A stretch of 64,000 bases of DNA from Hermatobates lingyangjiaoensis. Its lineage: Eukaryota; Arthropoda; Insecta; Hemiptera; Hermatobatidae. Of this stretch, positions 1-10,213 are shown in pieces. The notes under the pieces are model-generated. The model made no database searches. It had not been told where the DNA came from and worked only from the letters and a program-made list of their open reading frames with translations. The DNA is taken from positions 1,175,501 to 1,239,500 of the forward strand of contig JAPFBL010000114.1 of NCBI GenBank assembly GCA_026182355.1. Reading direction: 5' to 3'. A program made the translations under genes and the position numbers. Numbering within the stretch: position 1 is the first letter of the stretch; each line of letters begins with the position of its first letter.

Positions 1-198
1 TCAGCCTGTTATTGGGCGCAGGCAAACACATGCGGTCTATTGATGCCGCAAGATCAATATCGACTCTGTAGGCATGGTAGCCTACATTTCACAGTCACGC
101 AGATCTATCTGATAGAAGGATTTATTGAATTCCTCAGTGGAGTAGCGGCAAAGGATTGTGAGCAGCACAGCTACATCATTAGACAATATGAAAAGTAA
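1..198 (+). CDS. C-terminal exon of an unidentified protein
   Basis: Frame 1 is open from the first base of the window for 65 codons and ends at TAA (196-198). The block is clearly more GC-rich than the DNA after it, and codon use looks protein-like. The piece is rich in conserved-looking residues: it has four Cys, a motif CRHGSLHFTVTQIYL near its middle, and ends in IIRQYEK. I see no signal peptide or membrane segment in this part. An AATAAA lies at 369-374, 171 bases after the stop, which fits a 3' UTR. The 5' part of the gene lies outside the window, so neither domain nor function can be assigned; I do not recognise the family. The other two + frames are interrupted, which favours this reading. 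It could also be an internal piece of an old repeat, but the sharp GC drop at the stop argues for a real terminal exon. Confidence 0.6.
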   Translation, partial: SACYWAQANTCGLLMPQDQYRLCRHGSLHFTVTQIYLIEGFIEFLSGVAAKDCEQHSYIIRQYEK

Positions 199-368
199 TT
201 TAGTTTACATGGTCAATATAAAAAAAACATACCATTACGTGTTTTGTGTTGTATAAAATTATTTAAAAAAAACTTCCCTGTTTGTATAACAATTTATCCA
301 AACAAATACTACTTTTCGGATAGCTTTCATACATATGTTCATTAAATCATTTATAATGTTGCTTTGCA

Positions 369-374
369 AATAAA
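369..374 (+). promoter_or_regulatory. Poly(A) signal AATAAA for the gene ending at 198
   Basis: A canonical AATAAA hexamer lies 171 bases downstream of the stop codon of the terminal exon, and TG-rich sequence follows near 420-450. In AT-rich DNA such hexamers are common, so the position relative to the stop is the main support. Confidence 0.4.
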
Positions 375-786
375 GCACCCCATATTGATTTCGGCTGTTG
401 ATATATTTGACATTTTTAGTAGGGGCTGTGAATATTAATAAGATTGATTGTGATTTACTTAAAGTAAGATTTCTATTTACAATTGTCTTTATTTAACGAT
501 ATTTAGTGATTGATTGATCATTATTTTTTATATGTAAAATGAAAAGTAAGTTTTAATTATTTGTAGTTTATATATATTTAGTTATATAAATATGCAATAC
601 TTCTATATTTATATTGACAGGAAATGCAGGTACTGGATTTTTTTATTTATTGTATGTGTAGTATAAGTTTAGATTTTCATTTTATTTGGTTTGACACATA
701 GTGAGCATTTGCTGTCCTTATATTATTATATAATTCGTTCAAATCATTTTCAAGGGATGAAAACAATGTTTTTCTTTCATTACATC

Positions 787-1131
787 AAATATGTTACATA
801 CTCCGGGTTTACATCAGTATGTTACATTCTCAAGGTTTGCATCAATAGGTCACAGACTCCGGGTTTATATCAATATGTTACATTCTCTAGGTTTACGACA
901 ATATGTTACATACTCTGGGTTTACATCAGTATATTATATACTCTGGGTTTACATCAATATGTTACATCTATTATTATATTACATTCTCTAGGTTTCCATC
1001 AATATGTTACATACTCCGGGTTTACGGCAATATATTACAGGTTTGCATCAATAGGTTACAGACTCCGGGTTTATATCAATATGTTACATTCTCTAGGTTG
1101 GCATCAATATATTACATACTTTGGGTTTACT
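787..1131 (+). repeat. 28-bp minisatellite
   Basis: About 12 diverged copies of a 28-bp unit, each reading roughly TATGTTACATACTCCGGG followed by TTTACATCAA. Copies differ mainly in the centre (ACTCCGGG, TCTCTAGG, ACTCTGGG) and are broken once by a short AT insertion near 970-980. A further isolated copy sits at about 1708-1745. Because the unit is not a multiple of three and lacks stops, several long overlapping open frames run through it; these are artefacts of the repeat, not genes. Confidence 0.85.
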
Positions 1132-4120
1132 ATTTATTCCTTTAGTTAAATAACATTTAACTAAAATTAGTTAACTTCCTGTTAGTTAACAGGAAAACAT
1201 TTTGATTCAATCATTTAATCCAAATTCTTTTTTCCAATAAAAACATTATAATTTTGGTCTGAATTAACGTTAATGAACTGCTATTTGAATTTGTTGCAAA
1301 CCATATTTATTTTAATAGATGTTATTTATTATTAAAATATCCTTTTACTGATAAACATAAATGTTTAAAAGCAAGAACTTTAACTAATTCTATTTAAAAG
1401 TTACACAAAATATACTTTTAAAAGAAACATTGAAACATGATTTAATATTAATATTAAAAAAAAAAGTTAATTTATATTAATTTTGTTTTCGATTATTTTG
1501 TTGGTAATAGTTTCACAATATTAGTAAAAAATGTTCACTGTTTTCAAGGCTCTGTTATTTTTAATTTAAAATTCATATCAGGGGTTTTGAGTTTACATTT
1601 ATTCAATTTGTTTATATTGTATTCAATCTTCTCTTGGCTGATTCACTACCAATAACATTAATTCTCAGCTTTGTTTGGCCTGCTTTATTTCTCAATGTTG
1701 TCTTTCATTACATCAGTATGTTACATACTCGGGATTTATATTAATATCTTCTCTTGGTTTACATTCTTTGCAAAAAGGATCAATGGGACATCAAAAAAAT
1801 GAATTACCTTTTTTCATATTATATTCTATCAAACTTTATTTTGCTTAAAAAAATTGTTGAAATGACTTTTTATTGGGTTTTTATTAATATTTTTAATTTA
1901 TCAACTTTTTTATATTTATTTTTTAACTTATGAACTTTAAATTTATTATATTTCTAAAATAAATTCTAAAACAGAAAAAGTAGAAATACAGAATTGACAT
2001 GAAATTTTCTTTCATATAGCTCAATGTTATATTTTTTAGAGCTTTCTTTAAGTCAAGCTTGTAACTATCAATATTGAAATAACAATTGTTGAATAATTAT
2101 TTGAAAGCAGTAGTAATTTAATTTGAAATTGTAATAAGATCAAAGAATAGAGAGGTTTGTTTAACTATTTTATGATTAGTTGGGATAATTTATTGTATAT
2201 TAATTTCAAAATCTCTTGGAATGGAAAGCTAGTTGAATGACTAAGTGTTGATCAATTGAGTAGCTACTGTATGAATGAATGTGGACCATTTCTTTAATGT
2301 TTCTTTATAGACTGTTAGACGGGTGCTACCGTTTAAGACTTGCGCACTGTAAAGAGAAAATAAAACTAGTAACAATTGAGTTCAAAACTATATATTATTC
2401 AAGCAGTATAATAATAATTATTATTAATTATGTATTAGTTACATTAATAAACAAGGCGTAAATACCTCTGGGAAATATATTTCCCTGATAGTATATAAAT
2501 CCAAGATAGAACGTTGGATTTGTTTTCTTTCACCATGTGAACATTAGATGTTTTCAATACCCACTCCTTATTGACGTAACGGGCGAATTTTAATAAAAAA
2601 ACGACTTATGATTTTGAAAATACATTATAGTTTATTCTAGCTTTAAAGGTTTCCTTTTTATTTATATATGATAATATTTCCAATATGTTTTTTGGTAGTG
2701 AAGCTGGCAACTACCAACTGAAGGTCGAAAGTTAAATTTTGTTTATTTCTGTTTCGTGAATATGTTATAACGTCGTCAAAAAAAAAAAAAGGATTTACAC
2801 CTTCAAATAAAGACATATATATTTCATTTTATGTTTCTTTTTAACTAAAAATAAAGTTCTTTTTCCGTTTTATGTATATATATAAAGTTGAGCTGTTGTT
2901 TTTCATTAAAAATTCAGTACCTATTTTGTTATGATCCTAATATGTAATTGATTTTGTGATAGATTTTAGAACAATTGATGAAGTTATTTGATGATAATTA
3001 ATTTGAAAAAAATAATTGTAAAGAAAAATATTTCTTCTTTTTAATATGGCAGATATTGTTTTCATGTGTTTCAATGGGGGAAAAAATGAAGAATTTTTAA
3101 TTCCAGGGCTGTGCAGTAGGTTTCTACAGTGAGTCTATTTCTATGAGGGTTGGAGTTAAATGTGTTCAAATAGAATGAATAGGAGAGGACTTTATTGCTA
3201 GACGGATTGAAGTCGAAGTTAGTTGTAGATTTTACAAAAGAGGAGACATCAAGTGTTTGATGTCTTATGAAGAATGAGTATTGTGGAGCCTGGCTTCTGT
3301 ATGAACACAGATGAAGGGTAAGAATATTAGAGGAATACGGGTACACTGAATGTTATATGGGTGGAATACAGTCAGTATAAGTACAAAAACATCATAAACG
3401 TTTTGAATCTTACTTGCTTAGCTGTAGTTGAGACTCATTGCACCAAAGGTAATCTCAAGTAGCATTTGATTACGGTAAAACTAAAGTATGTTGTACCCAT
3501 AAATGGAAGTCATTGATCAGCTTTTGCCTTGAACGTAAAATTGTTGGTAGATGGAGGTAGATTTTAGAGTTTAATGCAGAACTTCGCAGCCCTGTGATTC
3601 ATCGTAAATGACTTCACGACCAATCGAATACCCAACGTGTCCATGCTCAATTTGTTTAATTTTAAATATATATATATAGGCTAGTCCTTAACTTTGTTTA
3701 AAATAGGGCAAATATCATTTGATTCGGTGCCATATTTTACTCATAAGGCCAAAGATAATAAATTTTCTGTTCTCTAATTGTTAGAATTCAATTTATAATT
3801 AAAAAGAAATACTCAAGAGTGATATGGGCTTTTCGTACTAAGAGCCGTCATAGGAACATATTCTCATTTGTTTATTGTTTATTTTAATGTGTCGAAATTT
3901 AGTGATTCACTGTTATAGTATGTTGTAATGTATAGTCTATATATATATGTATCTATAAGTGTGTATATAAAATTCATTTCAAACTTTCGTTTGTCTTAAA
4001 ATACCCCTATGTAAACCATTTTCTGATTTCAATAATTTCATCAAATTGTTAAAATGATTACACTCCTATGCTGTGTTTTCCAAACTGTTTTTCGTAGAAT
4101 CAAATATTTTGGGGTTTTAC
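1132..4120. other. AT-rich intergenic DNA, no gene seen
   Basis: Long A/T runs and short TA repeats, with no convincing exon. About 3070-3620 is slightly more GC-rich and gives broken frames on both strands. It may be an old transposon remnant, but I recognise no domain. TATATA tracts occur near 3666 and 3940. Confidence 0.5.
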
Positions 4121-4246
4121 AGGATTAAATAAAGAAATTAAAAGAAATTCTTGATATGGAAACAGACCTTCGAGACGGACATCCCCTTGTTAGGGTCACT
4201 CAACTTATACAATCTTTAGCTGATAGAAAAAGAACAAATTAATAGG
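4121..4246 (+). other. Splice-bounded segment with a coding-like frame
   Basis: The segment is bounded by a good acceptor (GGGGTTTTACAG) and a strong donor (CCAG/GTGAGTAA). Inside it, one frame from about 4138 to the TAA near 4239 encodes a protein-like stretch containing METDLRDGHPLVRVTQLIQS. Read from the acceptor, all three frames contain stops, so the segment cannot be an ordinary internal coding exon. It could be a terminal exon using a different acceptor, an untranslated exon, or a decayed retrocopy. I do not recognise the peptide. Confidence 0.25.
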
Positions 4247-4949
4247 CCAGGTGAGTAAACAGTACAATTACAAATTCATCAAGTTGATCTTAGAGAATTT
4301 TGTTTATTATTAATAATGAAAACCTTGACATAATACTGTTGCGTTGATGGTTTCATTGGCTAATCTCATATTTATATGAACGTTTAGTGAATGATTTATT
4401 TCACTAATTTAAGTGACAATCATTTTATTATTATTGAAACAAAAAAAGTATAAACTGTTATGTGAATAGATTTGGATATATTTCCATTTCAAAATGTATT
4501 ATTTTCTTTGCTATAATTAAATGGATTTCATAGCGTTGGTATGGTATATAGGAGCTGAAGTTTGTTTTGACCAGTATTTGTGGATTGTTGTAGCTCAGTA
4601 CTAATAATAAATAGCAGTGTTCTTACACTATACCATATACCATCATTACAAACCATCTATACCAGTCACTAAAGCACTATCGATGTAGGTGAACTATTTA
4701 TTTACTGCCAAATAAATTCCGGTTCTTCAATAAGCAATTTCAAGAGGTGTTTTGATCATTCATGTGGTCATTTTCAACCTACAAATCGCACATGATTTTA
4801 TATATTTGAGGAATATCACTTTTCAGTAATGACATATAAAAACATTTATTTATAAACATATACACATAGGACATTGGAATAATATTTTAAATTAATTACA
4901 TGCACAATACAATTGTTTTTTTTTTTATACAACTTAGTGTGTATATCGT

Positions 4950-4955
4950 TTTATT
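4950..4955 (-). promoter_or_regulatory. Candidate poly(A) signal of the hexosaminidase D gene
   Basis: TTTATT on the + strand reads AATAAA on the - strand, 209 bases past the stop codon at 5164-5166. It is the first clear canonical hexamer I see downstream, so it is a plausible 3' end signal. Confidence 0.35.
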
Positions 4956-5163
4956 TCCTGAGTTTCGTATGACTGTTACTTAGTGACTTTTCCCACAGTT
5001 GTTAAACATTGAGAGTTTTTGAAAGTATGTGTAGTGTGAGAGTTTTGTGGGAAGGATCCCTGACGAATGTCTGGCGCATTGATGGTAACGTGGAAATCTT
5101 GACTTGGGAGCGTGACCGAGGTACTCAGAATTTATTGGAGAATGGTGGTTTTTGGGGAGGCGT

Positions 5164-6115
5164 CTATCTAAAGGGCCTGCGAGGCCAAGTCTCTACTTTC
5201 ATTAGTCTGTTTATTATCTCGCTGAGAGAGTCGAGTTTTGCAGAGAGAGGAGAAACCTTTTGATCTATCCACTCGTCTGCCGTGTGGTGGTCAAAGTACT
5301 CGAGGAGGGTGTTCCGAGTCGAGTTGGTAAATGTAGTCAACTGCGCTTTGAGCTGGCGAATGTTGAGAAGAGTCGAGTCTTCCATGAGGCGAAAAGGGCT
5401 CGAGAAGTTGTATTTCTGATTGTACAGAGTCATCCAGCCTCGTGACTCTGTCAAGTGGATGTGAAAGGAGTTGATGGTTGACTTGAGAAGGAGATAGTGA
5501 AGCGTTTGAGCGTATAACTCGGAGCCGAGGAACTGGCAGGTGAGGAGGATTTTATGATCGGTCCTCATGGCTTGAAGGGAAAGCTTAATGGATTCAGGGC
5601 AAGACAGAGCTCTGGACCAAGTATCAAAGATGGACTGGTTACGAGCTCCGTGGAGGCGAACGGCAGCAAGACTGAGTGCGAGAGAGGGCATTGACACTGG
5701 GAGCAGCTCGCAGAGCACTGAGAAATGGTCGTAGCGAGACCATCCTGTGAGCACCAAACCAGCCACCTCCACTGGCGTCTTCTCTGCCATCATCATCCAG
5801 GACCGTTGGTTTTCCAGATGAGTCTCCATGTCTGGCAGGGTTGCAGAAGGCCCACTAGAGCCTTTGAAGGCTCCTGCCATCCAGACCCTTCTGAAAACAT
5901 GACAATACCAGTACCACGTGTGCTGCTTAATCAAGCGAGTGACGTCGGAGCTGTATGCCCAGACCATAGGTTCGACCAATCTAGGAAGCACGCTATCCGA
6001 TAGCAGCTGTGGAGGCCACTTCCTGAGCATGTCGTCCCAAATTATGGGGACCACTCTGGGATATGTGTTCACTACGAACTCCGCCACTTTAGACACGTGG
6101 TCACCATATATTTCA
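5164..6115 (-). CDS. HEXD: HEXD-like terminal coding exon 5
   Basis: The exon follows the acceptor TTTTATTGTTCACAG and runs to TAG at 5166-5164, giving 316 residues after the split Ser219. It encodes the last barrel strands: VVPIIWDDMLRKW, the region around EPMVWAY, WMAGAFKGSSGPSA, and GLVLTGWSRYDHFSVLCELLP, all typical of hexosaminidase D. It then encodes a C-terminal helical region (YNQKYNFSSPFRLMED, EYFDHHTADEWIDQKV, LDSLSEIINRLMKVE). The exon has no frame damage and is GC-rich against its surroundings, so the gene looks functional. Phase agreement with exon 4 is exact. Confidence 0.93.
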
Positions 6116-9100
6116 CTGTGAACAATAAAATTCAATTTTAAATGTTTGGTGGAAGCATTAAAAAAGTCAATACAGAAGTTACATTTCTGTAAGATTCCCA
6201 TTCATAAATAATATATTTGGTAATTATAGAAAAAATCTTTAATAAAGTAATCTTATGATAAATACCATTTCTTAAATCCCTCTCTGCTGTAGCTAGCTTA
6301 AATGAAAAAGAAATTTGGATAATTATTTTCTTAATAAAAATAAGTTATACTTATCACACCACATACATATACTATCTACAGAGTCCAACTGATGTAAAAA
6401 CATATCGTTTTGATACTGATACTGTCTGGTATCAGTTAGACTCTGACGAGGACTACTTGAAATATCTTAGTCATTTTTCTGATTGTCTTACTGTGGTTTA
6501 GATTATGTGGTTGATGTATACATTCTTTGAAAACTTAAAGAAACACGAATGAAAAACACATTCATGTACTCACATTCAATATTTTGACCCTTTAACGGTC
6601 GTCCTCAGGAAGCGGCCAGAAGACGAAGGCCAACTTCTTCATTTTGTTGGTCATGTCAACTTGAAGTTCATCAGGTCAACTTCGTCAAGTTGACTTTCTC
6701 GTGTTTATTCGAAATCTTTATATATATATATATATATATATATATTACCGCTGAAATTTTACACTGTCTGATAGAATAAAAAAAATCAAGATTCGGAAAA
6801 TTTTCCAGTCAAATCAATTAATGTATTTTGAGTCAAATCAAACTCCCATATGCTGACGTTTCGGTTTTATTTAAAACCCTTTTCACATATCCACGAAATA
6901 GAGGAAACCAAAAAGCATATAACAATCACAAATCTACAGAAAAAAGGTGAATGATTAGAAGTTGCAGAATGATAGTAGTAAAACTAATTTACTGAAAGGA
7001 AGTAGAAAAAAATAAGACAAACTTTTACAATCCTAGAAGGCTAGCAGTGTTGACTTTACAAGAACTTCCAGTAGACTGGCGTTAATATCATGGCACTTAT
7101 CAAGGGTTGCTGTAATGCAATCTGGTAACTATAACAAGGAAATATGGAAACATAAAATCTGAGAAATGTGTTAAGCGAAGCTTAACTATTAACTTAGTCG
7201 GAAAAGAGAGTGGTGGATTAGTATACCTAAGGAAATATGTGAGTGCATTCAAACTTTCAGTGTGTTCTATGCAACATCTATGGAAACCTTGAGAAGGTGT
7301 GTTGACAAAAACTATTGAAAAACTGAAAAAAAAATGAAAAGTTTTCTTGCAATTAGAAGGGTGTTGACTGTGTACTAATGCTTGTAGAAAGTATTAGATA
7401 AAAGAGGAAAGTCTCGTAGCCAGACCACCGTAAGTAAAGACTATTCCCCTCCTCCATAAAGCCCTACAGTAGTAACGGTCAAAGCAGCTACATTTTATAT
7501 ATTTATTGGCAGATTCTATGTTCCGAAATACTATAACTTTTTACTTTAGTCAAATTATCTCCTTTTATACTTTTATTGGACTTATTTAATAACGGCCTCC
7601 ATCAATAATAATATCCAATTAAAGTTTAAAATGATGGTAATTAAGCAGTAAATAGACTACTTTTCAAACTGATATTTTCATTTTATTAATTACTTAGCGA
7701 AGTGAATTAGACCAGGAAAAAGTTATCAGTTTTTCACTGATGGGAAACCAATTGGAATTAATGAAATGAATTCAAATTGGAATAAGTTTGTTTCCAAAGC
7801 GTATAACTTTGTTTTAAAGCTGGGAAGTCATTTTAAGCTCTGAGTATGATAATTTAAAAATTAATTAAATAGAATAGTCGACAGATTATTACAATCTATG
7901 TGTCCACCTCACCCGATGCATATTATGCGATATTTGCTTATCATCATATAATCAGTTCATTGCATAGAACATTCAACAGTCCATAAGAAAGTTTCATCAC
8001 TTCATTTATATGTTCATCTTTTATTAAAAAAAAGTTATCAAAACACATGAAGTAATTTTCTACTTTGTATATATTTTAAATTGTTAGGACAATCCAAACT
8101 GGTTATAATACGAGTTCAACATCGAAGAGGAGTATCACATAGAGTGTAGTGAAAGGAATGTTGGTACACGTTTGGCAACAAGAGTTTGATTTTTGAACCT
8201 AGAAAATTGACCGAATCCCGATTACATAATACATTCTATCAAACGGTTGATATATTATTTAATCTGTTATATATATATATATATAAAATATATATATAAC
8301 TAAAAAAGATGAATCGGGATGCTATCAGATTCCTCAACTTTCAATCAAACTCTCTTTGCCGACGCTTCGATTTTATTTAATTATTTTACAAAGGCCTACA
8401 AAATAGAGTAAGGAATTAGATAAAAATATTTAAATTTCTTATTTTTCTTCTATTTTGTAGGTTTTGAAATAGATTTTAAAATAAAATTGAAACGTCGGCA
8501 ATGAGAGTTTGATTGAAAGTTGAAGAAACTGACCGCATCTCTTTTATAGTTATTTATCTGACCTTTTTTAGTTATTTATCTAACCCACGGTCGATAATTT
8601 ATTATTGTTTATATATACATACATTTTGGTATAAGTAGGCATTAGTTACTGTTTTAAACGAATAGCATGAAATTGTACATTAATCTTTTGCTGGTTACCT
8701 TCAATTTACGTACTATTTTACGCTAGGGTGTCTGTAATCTCTATTCTAAGTTGGCCTGAGACATTCACATTATGCTACTACTATTACACATTAAAGTGCA
8801 ATCCAAAGGTAGGGCGTCAATTATACCAAACTAAAATTACCTAAAAAACTATATTTTTAAACACTGTAACTGAATTTTTAAATACTGTAACCAATCTAAC
8901 ACTCAAGCTTTTGGTCTGGACATAGGTCACTGTCGAATTTTAATTTAACTATGATCTAATCTTAAAAGAATAATAAAACCAAATATAGTGTTTACTAGAT
9001 TAGCTTAAGGCTTACTGACTGAAATTGAAGTGGGAAGAACGGGGAGGGATGATAGGGTGCAATAAACTAAGACCTGCTGAGCGGGTATTATTCGTCTCTC

Positions 9101-10147
9101 TCATCGATATATATATGTTTGCAATTCAGTGTCACGTATTTATTCAAACAAGACAGTGTTTGTTGAAATTCACAATTTTTTTTTTAAATATCTCTAATGT
9201 AATATGCACTTAAGTTTTTCTGTTTCAAAATTGTATACTTCTGACTATGAAAAAGGTATTAAATTAAAACTGAAACGTTGCCAATGAGAGTTTAATTTGA
9301 ACCTGAAGAACTGACCGAGTCCTGATTAACTATTATTTTGTTTATATTTCATGTTCGATACTTTTATAATTATTTATATAAATGTCTGTCTCTTTGTTGT
9401 ACATTCCCAAATGGCTTATTAATCTTTATAACATTTTACATGTATATTATGGTTGAATCTCCCGAGGTATTATGTAGGAATAACAGGCAATGCGACAGTC
9501 AAGATATTGTTTGTCATAACCCGTTTTCTTTACATTTTGGTGCAGACCTGTTAGTCAATTTTCAACATCTCCACGAAGCGGTTTTATTTACATAAAACAT
9601 ATTTCTATTCACTTTATTTATCTTTGGATCTTATAGAAGATAAAGTTATAAGGTTATACGATAACTTGAACATTAAAATATATTGAAAAAATTTTCTTCT
9701 AATTCTGTTAAGGAAAATTAAAAGGATTTTAAATAGAGTATTAAAGCATCACATTAATAACGTGAGGATATTAACAGAAAAAGGTTCTGATACTACAAAA
9801 AGCTCTGATAGGTAGATATAACTACAGATCAACAAATAACAGACCTAAAATAGGCATCGAAAACTGAATCAGCCGGGAATTTCACTTAAAACCCATTACC
9901 GAAACACTAATGGGTTAATACGAAACATCATGCAGTGCGCCGTTCATTTAACACCACATGTTATAAACCTTATTTATCTGAGCGAAGCCGGGTGCAACAA
10001 CTAATAGGTACATGATATTACTGATTTAAAGATTGATAATGGCGTATCAATTACAAATAAATACATAATGCGAGTGTTTATACTAATTTTACTAAAGCAA
10101 ATTTGTTGATATTATGCAGTCTTAAATCTAATTTGTACTCTTTATTT

Positions 10148-10213
<66 letters not shown>

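Noticed and set aside
691..1149. Several long overlapping open frames on the + strand
   Set aside because: They run through the 28-bp minisatellite in all frames; the repeated peptides come from the unit, and GC use is not gene-like.
5009..6121. Five + strand open frames opposite the hexosaminidase terminal exon
   Set aside because: They are antisense shadows of a GC-rich coding exon; the - strand frame carries the GH20 motifs.
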